Positions 43,698 to 53,556 of a stretch of 64,000 bases of DNA are shown here, one piece after another; positions within the stretch are counted from its first letter, which is position 1; each line of letters begins with the position of its first letter. The stretch comes from an uncultured Rhizobiaceae group bacterium (lineage in GTDB: Bacteria > Pseudomonadota > Alphaproteobacteria > Rhizobiales > Rhizobiaceae). The DNA is taken from the NCBI GenBank assembly GCA_938010435.1, contig CALLUS010000002.1:248001-312000 (forward strand), in the 5' to 3' direction. The notes under the pieces are model-generated. The model was not told the origin of the DNA and made no database searches. It saw only the letters and a list, made by a program, of their open reading frames with translations. The translations under genes and the position numbers were made by a program.

Positions 43698-45635
43698 ATG
43701 GTAGACAAGGTTGTTTCACTGGAAGATGCGATTGCCACGATTGATGACAATGATACCGTTTGCGTGTCCGGTTTTGTTGGAATTGGAACACCCGAATGCT
43801 TGCTCAAAGGCCTCGAAAACCGTTTTTTGAAAGACAATTCGCCGAAAGATATTTCGCTCTTGTTCGCTGCGGCACCGGGTGATGGTAAAGATCAAGGCCT
43901 CAACCGTTTGGCACATCCCGGTCTTGTGAAGCGTGCGATTGGTGGGCATTGGTCCCTCGTACCAAAGCTTGGTGCAATGGCTGTGCGGGAAGAGATTGAA
44001 GCTTACAATTTACCGCTCGGGTGTATCTCACAATTGTATCGCGATATTGCCGGTGGAAAGCCGGGCATGTTCTCAAAAGTTGGGTTGCACACATTTGTTG
44101 ATCCCCGCCAATCAGGCGGTGCGATTAACAAAAAATCGACGGAAGAGCTTGTCGAGGTTCAAGAATTGTTGGGCGAGGAATGGTTATTCTATCGCTCCAT
44201 CCCTGTGGATGTTGCCCTCATTCGCGGAACGACTGCAGACAGCCATGGCAATATCACCATGGAACGTGAAGCGCTGACCCTTGATATGTTGTCCATTGCA
44301 ATGGCGGCTAAAAACAGCGGCGGATTGGTGATTGCACAAGTGGAACGCATTGCAGCACACGGATCTCTTTCCCCTAAAGAAGTTATGGTTCCCGGCAACT
44401 TGGTGGACTGTGTTGTGGTAGCTGAAAATGCAGATCATCGTCAGACATATCAAACCCATTATCATCATGGATTTGCAGGGCGGATGCGCGGTATCGTGGA
44501 TCAAAATGCGCCGATGGAAATGAGCGAGCGCAAAGTGATTGCGCGTCGTGCCGCACTGGAATTGCCAATCAATGGTGTTGTGAATTTGGGCATCGGTATG
44601 CCGGAAGGTGTGGGCGCCGTTGCCAATGAAGAGAACATTATTGATCACATCACATTGACCACAGAGGCAGGTGTGCTGGGTGGAATACCTCAGTCTGGTC
44701 TCGATTTCGGTGCGGCTATCAATGCCAATGCGATCATTCAAACCAATCAAATGTTTGATTTTTACGATGGTGGAGGGTTGGACTTAGCATGCCTTGGAAT
44801 GGCAGAAGCCGATGCCAAAGGAAATGTGAATGTCAGTCGTTTCAAAGATCGTTTTGCAGGGGCCGGAGGGTTCATCAACATATCACAAAACGCACGCAAA
44901 GTTCTCTTCGTTGGAACCTTCACAGCCGGCGGATTGAAAGTCGACATTAATGGGGGCAAACTCACTATTGTTCAGGAAGGCCGCAACAAAAAGTTTATTG
45001 AGGAAGTTGAACAAATTACCTTCAACGGTGGTTATGCGGCAGAACAAGACAAACAAGCGCTGTATATAACCGAGCGCTGTGTGTTCGCCACATCGAAAGA
45101 TGGTTTGGAACTGATTGAGATTGCACCGGGTGTTGATCTTGAAAAAGATATTTTGGCACAAATGGCGTTTGAACCTGTGATCAAAAATTTGAAGTTCATG
45201 GATACAGCTTTATTCAAACCTAAATCTATGAAGCTGCGCAAACAGCTTTTGAACATGACAATGGCGGACCGTCTTTATTACGATGCAACGCAAAACATTC
45301 TATTCGCCAATTTGAGTGGATTGGATATTGAAGATGGTAAGGATCTAAAGTCATTCGACCGTTCCTTCAAAGCTTTTGTCAAAGAGATCGGTTGTAAGGT
45401 CAATCTGATTTCAAACTATGATGGAATTTCAATTGCACCACGTATGTCCAGTCGCTTCGCAGACCTGTTGAGTGAATTGGAGCGGGACTATTATCTCACC
45501 GCGACACGTTACACCAACAGCGCTTTCTTGCGCCAGAAACTCGGGCAAGATTTGAAAAACCGTTCAATCTCGCCGCATATTTTTGAAACAGTTGAAGAAG
45601 CGGCTGAGTATATTCGCAACAGCGCTTCTCAATAG
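43698..45635 (+). CDS. Pct-like acyl-CoA:acetate/3-ketoacid CoA-transferase
   Basis: The family moves CoA between short acids (propionate, acetate, lactate, 3-hydroxybutyrate). The 645-aa product has two CoA-transferase domains: CVSGFVGIGTPECLLKGLE in the first and GVVNLGIGMPEGVGAVANEE in the second. The catalytic Glu is in TTEAGVLGGIPQSG. The last ~120 residues extend beyond the usual ~520-aa enzyme and have no recognised domain. The start at 43698 has GAGGAAAGC upstream; the open frame extends into phaC but has no site there. Placement downstream of phaC suggests supply or recovery of hydroxyacyl-CoA. Confidence 0.87.
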   Translation: MVDKVVSLEDAIATIDDNDTVCVSGFVGIGTPECLLKGLENRFLKDNSPKDISLLFAAAPGDGKDQGLNRLAHPGLVKRAIGGHWSLVPKLGAMAVREEIEAYNLPLGCISQLYRDIAGGKPGMFSKVGLHTFVDPRQSGGAINKKSTEELVEVQELLGEEWLFYRSIPVDVALIRGTTADSHGNITMEREALTLDMLSIAMAAKNSGGLVIAQVERIAAHGSLSPKEVMVPGNLVDCVVVAENADHRQTYQTHYHHGFAGRMRGIVDQNAPMEMSERKVIARRAALELPINGVVNLGIGMPEGVGAVANEENIIDHITLTTEAGVLGGIPQSGLDFGAAINANAIIQTNQMFDFYDGGGLDLACLGMAEADAKGNVNVSRFKDRFAGAGGFINISQNARKVLFVGTFTAGGLKVDINGGKLTIVQEGRNKKFIEEVEQITFNGGYAAEQDKQALYITERCVFATSKDGLELIEIAPGVDLEKDILAQMAFEPVIKNLKFMDTALFKPKSMKLRKQLLNMTMADRLYYDATQNILFANLSGLDIEDGKDLKSFDRSFKAFVKEIGCKVNLISNYDGISIAPRMSSRFADLLSELERDYYLTATRYTNSAFLRQKLGQDLKNRSISPHIFETVEEAAEYIRNSASQ

Positions 45636-45644
45636 GTCAACCAT

Positions 45645-47105
45645 TTACGTCCCGCAAAATGTGTAACGCACTTGCTCTCCTGCTGATGGCGCGCTCATTA
45701 AATCTGTATTTTTCGGCTGATCGTCAAACGGTTTTGAAAACACTTGCAACAAGCGTTCCATGGTAGCAAAATCACCCAGCAATCCATCTTTGATACTTTG
45801 TTCTATCAGGTGTGTTCTTGGAATGAATGCCGGGTTGTGGGCGTTCATGAGTTTCACGCGTTCATCCGCATCCAGCTCTTCCCGTTGAAGCCGTTCTTTC
45901 CACTCCACTAACCATGGATCGATGTCTGTTCGATTTTGAAACTGTTGACCAATATTCCTTTGGTTTTCAGATGATAATGCGCGGAACGTGAGTGTAAAAT
46001 CCGCCCCATCGTTGGTCATGGCTTTGAGCAAACCATTCACAAGAACCTCGTCCTCACCTTCCATATTCACCAAACCGAGCTTGCTGCGGAATACATTAAG
46101 CCAAGCCTCGTGATAGAGACTTGGAAAACTATCAATCACCGATTGAGCGACAGCGACAGCCTCTTCTTGAGTGTCTCCCAACAGAGACAAAATCGCTTGC
46201 GCAAACTGCACAAGGTTCCAGTGGGCAATTTTGGGTTGATTGGAAAATGCATAACGCCCGGTTTGATCAATGGAGCTAAACACTCTGTCGGGATGAAAAT
46301 CATCCATAAATGCACACGGTCCGTAGTCAATTGTTTCACCCGCTATGGAAACATTATCCGTGTTCATGACACCATGAATGAACCCAACGCCCATCCAGCG
46401 GGCCACAAGATAAGCCTGCGCGTTAACCACAGATTGCAACAAATTTTTGTAAGGGTGATCTGAATTTTTACAGTCCGGATACAATCGGTCAATCGCGTAA
46501 TCAGCCAGTAGTTTGAGGCCATCTGCATCACGCCGGGCCGCAAAATATTGAAACGTCCCAACGCGCAAATGGCTTTTGGCAACACGGGTTAAAATAGCAC
46601 CGGGTAATATTTCTTCACGTACAATATCTTCGCCTGTTGTGACCGCAGCAAGCGCACGGGTGGTCGGAATATCCAACGCAGCCATAGCTTCACTAACGAT
46701 ATATTCTCGCATGACCGGACCGAGCCAAGCGCGACCATCGCCCATGCGTGAAAATGGCGTCGGACCAGACCCTTTTAGTTGAATATCCCGGCGTCCCAAT
46801 TTTGGTGACACGACTTCACCAAGCAAAACAGCACGACCATCACCAAGTTGAGGGACCCAATTGCCAAATTGTTGTCCGGCATAAGCCATGGCCAGAGGCT
46901 CAGACCCTTCTGGCAACTCATTGCCTGCTAGAATTGCAATTCCATCATCAGACTTCAATTGTGCAACATCAAAACCCAACTTAACAGCAAGTGCCTCATT
47001 CAACTTAATCAGCCTTGGGTCGGACACAGCTGTGGGAGGAAGTTTTACGTGAAAACGCTCAGGCAATCGCGCATAAGTGTTGTCAAATTTTGCAATATTG
47101 ATCAC
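45645..47105 (-). CDS. selO: Protein adenylyltransferase SelO (YdiU)
   Basis: SelO is a pseudokinase that attaches AMP to Ser, Thr or Tyr of target proteins in oxidative-stress responses. The 486-aa product has GQQFGNWVPQLGDGRAVLLGE, LKGSGPTPFSRMGDGRAWLGP, AKSHLRVGTFQYF and GFIHGVMNTDNVSIAGETIDYGPC. A Cys close to the C-terminus (TFCGT) stands at the place of selenocysteine in animal homologues. It starts with GTG and overlaps the paaK stop (GTGA), so it is translated from the paaK message. Confidence 0.94.
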   Translation of the reverse strand: MINIAKFDNTYARLPERFHVKLPPTAVSDPRLIKLNEALAVKLGFDVAQLKSDDGIAILAGNELPEGSEPLAMAYAGQQFGNWVPQLGDGRAVLLGEVVSPKLGRRDIQLKGSGPTPFSRMGDGRAWLGPVMREYIVSEAMAALDIPTTRALAAVTTGEDIVREEILPGAILTRVAKSHLRVGTFQYFAARRDADGLKLLADYAIDRLYPDCKNSDHPYKNLLQSVVNAQAYLVARWMGVGFIHGVMNTDNVSIAGETIDYGPCAFMDDFHPDRVFSSIDQTGRYAFSNQPKIAHWNLVQFAQAILSLLGDTQEEAVAVAQSVIDSFPSLYHEAWLNVFRSKLGLVNMEGEDEVLVNGLLKAMTNDGADFTLTFRALSSENQRNIGQQFQNRTDIDPWLVEWKERLQREELDADERVKLMNAHNPAFIPRTHLIEQSIKDGLLGDFATMERLLQVFSKPFDDQPKNTDLMSAPSAGEQVRYTFCGT

Positions 47106-48415
47106 GAAGTCTTCGATCTGTTGTCTACCACACGAACCGCTTTACCCTGACTGCGCGCAACGCCACCTTCTGACGCCACCACAATTTTTGCCGTTACGCC
47201 CACCACGTCTTTGATACCGCTGGCTAACATTGAAGCAGCTGCATTCTGTGCGTCTTCGAACGAAGCTTCTTTCGTGCATTCCACATGAACAGTCATTTGG
47301 TCCATACGTCCGCTCTTGGTCAGTTCGATCTGGAAATGTGGCGCGAGGCCATCTACCTTCATCAACTGCTCTTCTATCTGTGTAGGGAACACATTCACAC
47401 TTCGCAGAATGATCATATCATCTGAACGACCTGTGATCTTTTCCATGCGTCGCATAGAACGTGCCGTTCCTGGTAAAAGGCGTGACAGGTCGCGTGTGCG
47501 ATAACGGATGATTGGGCAAGCTTCTTTAGTCAAAGACGTGAATACCAGTTCTCCCAACTCACCATCCGCCACTGGCTCACCCGTTTCAGGATCAATGATT
47601 TCAGGATAGAAATGGTCTTCCCATATTGTGGGGCCGTCTTTCGTTTCCACACATTCATTCGCCACGCCCGGGCCAATAATTTCAGACAAACCATAGATAT
47701 CAACCGCGTGCATATCGAAAGCCTGTTCAACTTCTTCGCGCATGGCATTGGTCCAAGGTTCCGCGCCGAATACACCTACCTGTAGAGAGGTTTCGCGCGG
47801 ATCAATGCCCTGTTCTCGGCATTCATCGAGAATAGACAATAAATAGGAAGGCGTTACCATAATCGTCGACGGTTTAAAATCATTGATCAAGGTAACTTGC
47901 CGCGCTGTCATACCACCTGAGACAGGCACAACAGTGCAGCCCAGTTTCTCGGCGCCGTAATGGGCGCCCAAACCACCCGTGAACAATCCATATCCATAAG
48001 CCACATGCACGATATCGCCGGGGCGTGTACCGGAAGCACGCAAAGACCGCGCCATCACGGTCGCCCACATATCCACGTCGTTTGCAGTGTAACCCACAAC
48101 AGTTGGCTTCCCAGTGGTGCCGGAAGAAGCATGGATACGGGAGACTTGCTCACGCGGTGTAGCAAACATTCCAAATGGATAATTGTCTCGTAAGTCGCTT
48201 TTCACCGTGAACGGAAATTTGGATAAATCAGACAGTTGTTTGAAATCATCAGGATGAACACCTGCATCATCAAACGACTTTTTGTAATGGGAAACGTTTT
48301 CGTAAGCGTGCCGCAATGACCATGCCATACGTTCTGTCTGCAACGCAGCGATTTCGTCACGTGAAGCAATCTCGATTGCATCAAGGCTAGATTTTTCAGG
48401 CGTCAAATCGAGCAT
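47102..48415 (-). CDS. paaK: Phenylacetate-CoA ligase
   Basis: PaaK activates phenylacetate to phenylacetyl-CoA, the first step of the pathway. The 437-aa product has the adenylate-forming signatures HASSGTTGKPTVVGYT, VDIYGLSEIIGPGVANEC and TSLTKEACPIIRYRTRDL, with the C-terminal Lys-containing GGVARSQGKAVRV. It is divergent from paaZ with the dyad at 48484-48521 in between. Confidence 0.96.
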   Translation of the reverse strand: MLDLTPEKSSLDAIEIASRDEIAALQTERMAWSLRHAYENVSHYKKSFDDAGVHPDDFKQLSDLSKFPFTVKSDLRDNYPFGMFATPREQVSRIHASSGTTGKPTVVGYTANDVDMWATVMARSLRASGTRPGDIVHVAYGYGLFTGGLGAHYGAEKLGCTVVPVSGGMTARQVTLINDFKPSTIMVTPSYLLSILDECREQGIDPRETSLQVGVFGAEPWTNAMREEVEQAFDMHAVDIYGLSEIIGPGVANECVETKDGPTIWEDHFYPEIIDPETGEPVADGELGELVFTSLTKEACPIIRYRTRDLSRLLPGTARSMRRMEKITGRSDDMIILRSVNVFPTQIEEQLMKVDGLAPHFQIELTKSGRMDQMTVHVECTKEASFEDAQNAAASMLASGIKDVVGVTAKIVVASEGGVARSQGKAVRVVDNRSKTS

Positions 48416-48483
48416 GGCAATATTCTCTCAGCAAAACTTATTACGCTCACTATCCACAAAATTTCAGTTTGCGAAAGTCATTG

Positions 48484-48521
48484 TGTTACAAAATTTTATT
48501 TTTTGCGAACTTCATGTAACA
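48484..48521. promoter_or_regulatory. TGTTAC-N26-GTAACA dyad before paaZ/paaK
   Basis: TGTTAC (48484-48489) and GTAACA (48516-48521) are inverted halves separated by 26 bases. The same arrangement with identical spacing lies before paaA (51442-51479). Since paaX is in the locus, these are candidate PaaX operators; the sequence differs from the E. coli site. Confidence 0.65.
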
Positions 48522-48572
48522 TAATGAATTGGAGTTTCTTGGTTTACTTAATCAAGTCCTTGGGAGAATTTT

Positions 48573-50603
48573 ATGTCTGTTCATGATGTTGCCAGCTTTG
48601 CCGCAGGAAAATGGGTGCACCCCACCAATGATGCGGCCAGGTCAATTGAAAGTGCGGTCACGGGCGAAGTTATCGCTCGTGCCGGCAGTAATGCTTTGGA
48701 TTATCAGGCGATGCTTGATTATGCAAAAATGGTGGGCGGCCCTGCCCTTCGCGATATGACATTTCACGATCGTGCACGCATGTTGAAAGCCGTTGCGACC
48801 CATCTCAACAACAATCGCAGTGCTCTTTATGAACTGGCATATACGACAGGTGCCACTCTATCGGATTCCAAGATTGATATCGATGGGGGCATTGGTACGA
48901 TGTTCGTTTATGCCTCCAAAGGGCGTCGTGAACTGCCTGACAGCACTACCTATCTCGATGGCGATTTGGAGCAATTGTCACGCAACGGCACATTTGTCGG
49001 ACAGCACATTTGCACTCCGAAGCTCGGCGTTGGTGTTCAAATCAACGCATTTAATTTTCCTGTTTGGGGCATGTTGGAAAAACTTGCACCTACTTTGTTA
49101 GCGGGTGTTCCGTCGATTGTAAAACCAGCCACAGCGACTTGCCATATGACAGAAGCCTGCGTGCGATTGATGCTCGACAGCGGGTTGCTGCCTGAGGGGG
49201 CTTTGCAACTTATCACTGGTGGTATTGGCGATTTATTGGAACGCCTAACTGCGCAAGACGTGGTGAACTTCACCGGATCGGCGCAAACTGCTCTCCTCTT
49301 AAAATCTAATCAGCATTTGTTGAAGCATGCTGTTTCTTTCATCGCAGAACAAGACAGTTTGAACAGTTCAGTTCTCGGCCCAGATGTCAGCATTGATACG
49401 CCTGAGTTTAAATTGTTCATCGATGAAGTTGTGCGTGAAATGACCACTAAAGCAGGTCAAAAATGCACGGCCATCCGCAGAATTATGGCCCCTGAACATT
49501 TGGTTCAACCAGCTATTGATGCGATCGAAGCACGTTTGGATGCCATTCGCATTGGCGACCCAGCTGACAAAGACACACAAATGGGGCCACTGGTTTCCCA
49601 GTCGCAGCGGGATGATGTAATGACGATTGCCGCCCAACTGGAAGATGAAAGCCGTGCCATTGGTGCTAACAATGGTTTGACCGTGCACGGAGCAGATTCT
49701 ACTGCGGGCGCATTTTTGGCACCTATGATTTATCACTGCGCCGATCCGGACAACGCTCAACACATCCATCAGTTGGAAGCGTTCGGACCCATTTCAACCA
49801 TTATGCCCTATCGTGATCTCGACCACGCTTGTAATTTGTTGAACCGTGGAGGCGGCAGCCTTGTGGCATCTGTCATCACTCACGATCCGCAAGTGGCACG
49901 GCAGGTAGCTGTCGGATCAGCCGCTTGGCACGGACGTATTTATGTCAATGACCGTGTTTCCATGAATGAGAGCACGGTTCACGGTTCACCACTTCCACAC
50001 ATGTTGCATGGTGGTCCGGGCCGTGCGGGTGGCGGTGAGGAGTTGGGGGGCATTCGCGGCGTGATGCACTACATGCAGCGGACAGCCGTTCAGGGATCAC
50101 CCGATATGATTTCCGCGATTGGCGAAACATGGGTGCCGAACAGTGCGCAGACCTCAGTGGAGGCGCACCCGTTCACAAAAACCTTCCACGAGTTGAAACT
50201 TGGGGAGACGTTGGTCACAGACAGTCGCGAAATTTCGATTGAAGATATCGAAACGTTCGCTCATTTTACAGGTGATACATTCTACGCACACATGGACGAA
50301 GAAGCAGCGAAAGCAATTCCATTCTTTCCCGGTCGTGTGGCTCATGGGTATTTGCTACTTTCGTTTGCTGCGGGATTGTTTGTACAGCCTGACCCCGGCC
50401 CCGTCCTGGCCAATACGGGTCTATCCGACCTCAATTTTCAAAAACCCGTTTCAGCAGGAGACAGCATCCGCGTTCATTTGACGGTGAAACGGAAAACACC
50501 GCGCAATGAAGACTATGGCGAAGTGCGTTGGAATGTGGAGTTGACCAACCAAGATAATGAGACGGTGGCAACCCTTATCTTGCACACGATAAACGCGTTT
50601 TAG
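48573..50603 (+). CDS. paaZ: PaaZ bifunctional oxepin-CoA hydrolase/dehydrogenase
   Basis: PaaZ opens the oxepin-CoA ring and oxidises the aldehyde. The N-terminal aldehyde dehydrogenase domain (about 1-520) has NAFNFPVWGMLEKLAPTLLAG, VVNFTGSAQTALLL, the Cys of AGQKCTAIRRIM and LEAFGPISTIMPY. The C-terminal MaoC-like hydratase domain (about 535-676) has FAHFTGDTFYAHMDEEAAK and FPGRVAHGYLLLSFAAGLF with the catalytic Asp/His. Both activities are thus kept. paaX follows two bases after its stop. Confidence 0.96.
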   Translation: MSVHDVASFAAGKWVHPTNDAARSIESAVTGEVIARAGSNALDYQAMLDYAKMVGGPALRDMTFHDRARMLKAVATHLNNNRSALYELAYTTGATLSDSKIDIDGGIGTMFVYASKGRRELPDSTTYLDGDLEQLSRNGTFVGQHICTPKLGVGVQINAFNFPVWGMLEKLAPTLLAGVPSIVKPATATCHMTEACVRLMLDSGLLPEGALQLITGGIGDLLERLTAQDVVNFTGSAQTALLLKSNQHLLKHAVSFIAEQDSLNSSVLGPDVSIDTPEFKLFIDEVVREMTTKAGQKCTAIRRIMAPEHLVQPAIDAIEARLDAIRIGDPADKDTQMGPLVSQSQRDDVMTIAAQLEDESRAIGANNGLTVHGADSTAGAFLAPMIYHCADPDNAQHIHQLEAFGPISTIMPYRDLDHACNLLNRGGGSLVASVITHDPQVARQVAVGSAAWHGRIYVNDRVSMNESTVHGSPLPHMLHGGPGRAGGGEELGGIRGVMHYMQRTAVQGSPDMISAIGETWVPNSAQTSVEAHPFTKTFHELKLGETLVTDSREISIEDIETFAHFTGDTFYAHMDEEAAKAIPFFPGRVAHGYLLLSFAAGLFVQPDPGPVLANTGLSDLNFQKPVSAGDSIRVHLTVKRKTPRNEDYGEVRWNVELTNQDNETVATLILHTINAF

Positions 50604-50605
50604 AA

Positions 50606-51439
50606 ATGCCCGTTTCATTTGAAACAGTTTTGGAACAAGCGCAGACACGAAGAAAACTTCGTGTCTGGTCCTTGATCATGACATTCTTCGGGGATGCTGT
50701 TGTGCCACGCGGTGGCGCAATATCCGCACGGACCATACAATTGGTGATGCAACGGTTTCATATTACGCCAGGTGCTGTGAGAACTGCCTTTTCACGATTG
50801 ACGAATGATGGTTGGGTGATCCGCGAAAAATACGGACGCAACAGTTTTTATCGTCTTTCAGAAACAGGATATGATCCTTTTGCAGCTGCAAATGACCGTA
50901 TTTATGCGGTGCCTTCTAAGGCTCAAAGCAGCAACCGGTTGGTGATCGCCATTGCGCCAAATACGCTGATGGACAGCAAAACAACCAAAATACAATCTGC
51001 GCCACCGAGTGTTCAACTGTTCAACCCAAATGACCTAAATATTGATAAACGGCGATCGCAAGGTTGGTTCATTCTCGATGCTGAACCACGATTCATACCC
51101 GATTGGGTACATACAGAACTCGTGCCCCAAGACCTCACCGATGCGTTTGAGGAACTGACGCGACAATTTAAAAATGTGAGTGTTGGGACACAAATTGATG
51201 CTCTGGCTTTGCGCACATTACTCATTCATGAATGGCGGCGTTTTTTGTTGCGAACGCCGATCATTCCACGCGGAGTACTGCCTGACGATTCACCCATTCG
51301 ACAATGTCGGATGCAGGTTATGGAAACATACAAGAGCTGTTTAGATCTGTCCGAGGAATGGCTCACCCTTAATGGACAAGGGCCAGATGGCGCTCTTCCT
51401 GCCCCATTGAAACTCAATGAACGATTTTTAGAAAGATAA
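50606..51439 (+). CDS. paaX: Phenylacetic acid degradation repressor PaaX
   Basis: PaaX represses paa operons and releases DNA when phenylacetyl-CoA is present. The 277-aa product has the GntR-like winged helix (RVWSLIMTFFGDAVVPRGGAIS...GAVRTAFSRLTNDGWVIREKYGRNSFYRLSETG) and the PaaX C-terminal domains (WFILDAEPRF, LLIHEWRRFLLRTPIIPRGVLP). It sits between paaZ and paaABCDE, with a dyad directly downstream of it. Confidence 0.94.
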   Translation: MPVSFETVLEQAQTRRKLRVWSLIMTFFGDAVVPRGGAISARTIQLVMQRFHITPGAVRTAFSRLTNDGWVIREKYGRNSFYRLSETGYDPFAAANDRIYAVPSKAQSSNRLVIAIAPNTLMDSKTTKIQSAPPSVQLFNPNDLNIDKRRSQGWFILDAEPRFIPDWVHTELVPQDLTDAFEELTRQFKNVSVGTQIDALALRTLLIHEWRRFLLRTPIIPRGVLPDDSPIRQCRMQVMETYKSCLDLSEEWLTLNGQGPDGALPAPLKLNERFLER

Positions 51440-51441
51440 TG

Positions 51442-51479
51442 TGTTACAAAATTTGCAATTTTTTGAAAATTCTGTAACA
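51442..51479. promoter_or_regulatory. TGTTAC-N26-GTAACA dyad before paaA
   Basis: TGTTAC (51442-51447) and GTAACA (51474-51479) frame a spacer of 26 bases, exactly as before paaZ. It starts three bases after the paaX stop and ends 24 bases before the paaA start, so it controls the epoxidase operon. Confidence 0.65.
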
Positions 51480-51503
51480 TAAAATGCAACAGGAGGTTTG
51501 GTT

Positions 51504-52511
51504 ATGTATTCTCAAGGTCTCATAGGTGCAGACGATAAGCCCGTCGAAGACGAAGCTTTCATCGCTGCTTTTCAAGCACGAATTGATGCTGAAGAAAAAA
51601 TTGAACCGAATGACCCTATGCCCGAAGCATATCGCAAAACGCTTGTGCGCCAGATTGGCCAACATGCACATTCTGAAATTGTTGGCATGTTGCCCGAAGG
51701 AAACTGGATTACACGAGCACCGACCTTAAGACGTAAACTGGCTCTTCTTGCAAAAGTTCAGGATGAAGGCGGCCACGGGCTGTATCTTTATTCCGCAGCC
51801 GAAACTCTTGGTGTTTCTCGAGAACAAATGACCGAAGAGTTGTTGAGTGGGCGGGCGAAATATTCATCTATTTTCAACTACCCAACACCCACATGGGCGG
51901 ACATTGGCGCCATTGGCTGGCTGGTTGACGGCGCCGCTATTATGAACCAAGTGCCGCTTTGCCGTTGCTCATTCGGGCCCTATGCACGGGCTATGGTGCG
52001 TGTGTGTCGTGAAGAAAGTTTTCATCAACGCCAAGGCTACGAGTTGATGATGGCGCTTGCTGAAGGTTCTGACGAACAAAAGGCGATGGCCCAAGACGCG
52101 CTGAACAGATGGTGGTGGCCATCGCTCATGATGTTCGGGCCCCATGACAGCGATTCTACAAACAGCGATCAATCCATGGAATGGAAGATCAAGAGATTTA
52201 CCAATGATGAGCTGCGTCAAAAATTTGTCGATGCCACAGTGATACAAGCAGAAAAAATAGGCCTGACTATTCCGGACCCGGATCTGAAATGGAATCCTGA
52301 GAAGAACGATGGTGCTGGCGGATATGATTTCGGCCCAATTGATTGGAATGAATTTTGGCGCGTTGTTAAAGGTGGCGGGCCAATGAATCGCGACCGTATT
52401 TCTGCCCGCAAAAAGGCTTGGGATGAAGGCGTATGGGTTCGTGAAGCCGCAAACGCGTTTGCTCAAAAGCAGCACCAACGCACAGAAGCTTCAAAGGTGG
52501 CAGCAGAATAA
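51504..52511 (+). CDS. paaA: Phenylacetyl-CoA epoxidase subunit PaaA
   Basis: PaaA is the catalytic di-iron subunit of the multicomponent 1,2-epoxidase. The 335-aa product has the carboxylate/His ligands in [20 protein letters not shown] and [18 protein letters not shown], and [12 protein letters not shown]. The start at 51504 has a strong AGGAGG site. The stop overlaps the paaB start (TAATG). Confidence 0.96.
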   Translation: MYSQGLIGADDKPVEDEAFIAAFQARIDAEEKIEPNDPMPEAYRKTLVRQIGQHAHSEIVGMLPEGNWITRAPTLRRKLALLAKVQDEGGHGLYLYSAAETLGVSREQMTEELLSGRAKYSSIFNYPTPTWADIGAIGWLVDGAAIMNQVPLCRCSFGPYARAMVRVCREESFHQRQGYELMMALAEGSDEQKAMAQDALNRWWWPSLMMFGPHDSDSTNSDQSMEWKIKRFTNDELRQKFVDATVIQAEKIGLTIPDPDLKWNPEKNDGAGGYDFGPIDWNEFWRVVKGGGPMNRDRISARKKAWDEGVWVREAANAFAQKQHQRTEASKVAAE

Positions 52512-52798
52512 TGTCTATTGAAACAACCCCTCTGTGGGAGGTTTTTATCCGCTCACGCAACGGACTGAACCACAAACATGTGGGTAGTCTCCACGCCGCT
52601 GACAGCAATTTAGCTGTTCAGTCTGCGCGCGATGTTTACACCCGTCGCGAAGAAGGCAACTCTATTTGGGTTGTGCGCTCGGATCAAATCGTTGCATCTG
52701 ATCCGGATCGCTCGGGAGAAAATTTTGAACCCGCGGCTGATAAAATTTATCGCCATCCGAGTTTCTATGACATTCCTGACGATGTGGGACACATGTGA
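52511..52798 (+). CDS. paaB: Phenylacetyl-CoA epoxidase subunit PaaB
   Basis: PaaB is a small bridging subunit of the epoxidase. The 95-aa product has PLWEVFIRSRNGLNHKHVGSLHAAD, ARDVYTRREEGNSIWVVRS and ends in PSFYDIPDDVGHM, as in the family. It overlaps paaA upstream and paaC downstream. Confidence 0.95.
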   Translation: MSIETTPLWEVFIRSRNGLNHKHVGSLHAADSNLAVQSARDVYTRREEGNSIWVVRSDQIVASDPDRSGENFEPAADKIYRHPSFYDIPDDVGHM

Positions 52799-53556
52799 TG
52801 AGCGCCAAAACACCGTTCATCAACGTTCTCATTTCTCTTGGCGATGATCATCTTATTCTAGGACATCGATTGTCCGAATGGTGCGGGCATGCGCCTATGC
52901 TGGAAGAAGATTTGTCAATGCCCAATATGGCGCTCGATCTTTTGGGACAAGCACGCAATCTTTACGGATATGCTGTCGAACTTGAAGCCGAAGGGCGCAC
53001 CGAAGACGACATTGCTTTCTTACGGACGGATCGAGAGTACAAAAACATTCTGATGGTCGAGCGCCCAAATGGCGACTTTGCACACACAATGTTACGCCAG
53101 TTTTATTTCGCCGTTTACATGCAACTATTTTGGGACGACGTGTTGGCCAATGGTGATGCACGTTTGAAAGAGTTTGCTGCAAAAGCAACCAAGGAACTAG
53201 CGTATCACATTCGCCATTGCGGGGAATGGCTTGTGCGTTTGGGGGATGGCACCGAAGAAAGCGCTGAACGTATGAAAGCGGCGGTGGATGCTTTGCACCC
53301 TTATACAAATGAGCTTTTCGACATCACTCCAGATTTCAATACCTGTATCGAGGATGAGCTTGTTCCCAACCCTGAAACATTGCGAAAAGATTGGAACACA
53401 GCCATTCAGCAAATCTTTCGACAAGCATTTCTTGTGGTTCCCAATGTTCAATTTCCGCAAACCGGCGGGCGCACAGGCCATCACACAGAAGCTTTTGGTC
53501 ACTTGCTGTCAGAGCTTCAATATATGCAACGCGCCTATCCGGGGCTCACATGGTAG
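52795..53556 (+). CDS. paaC: Phenylacetyl-CoA epoxidase subunit PaaC
   Basis: PaaC is the structural partner of PaaA with a ferritin-like fold. The 253-aa product has LGDDHLILGHRLSEWCGHAP, ALDLLGQARNLYGYA, KELAYHIRHCGEWLVRLGDGTEES and GGRTGHHTEAFGHLLSELQYMQR. The start overlaps paaB (ATGATG) and its stop overlaps paaD. Confidence 0.95.
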   Translation: MMSAKTPFINVLISLGDDHLILGHRLSEWCGHAPMLEEDLSMPNMALDLLGQARNLYGYAVELEAEGRTEDDIAFLRTDREYKNILMVERPNGDFAHTMLRQFYFAVYMQLFWDDVLANGDARLKEFAAKATKELAYHIRHCGEWLVRLGDGTEESAERMKAAVDALHPYTNELFDITPDFNTCIEDELVPNPETLRKDWNTAIQQIFRQAFLVVPNVQFPQTGGRTGHHTEAFGHLLSELQYMQRAYPGLTW

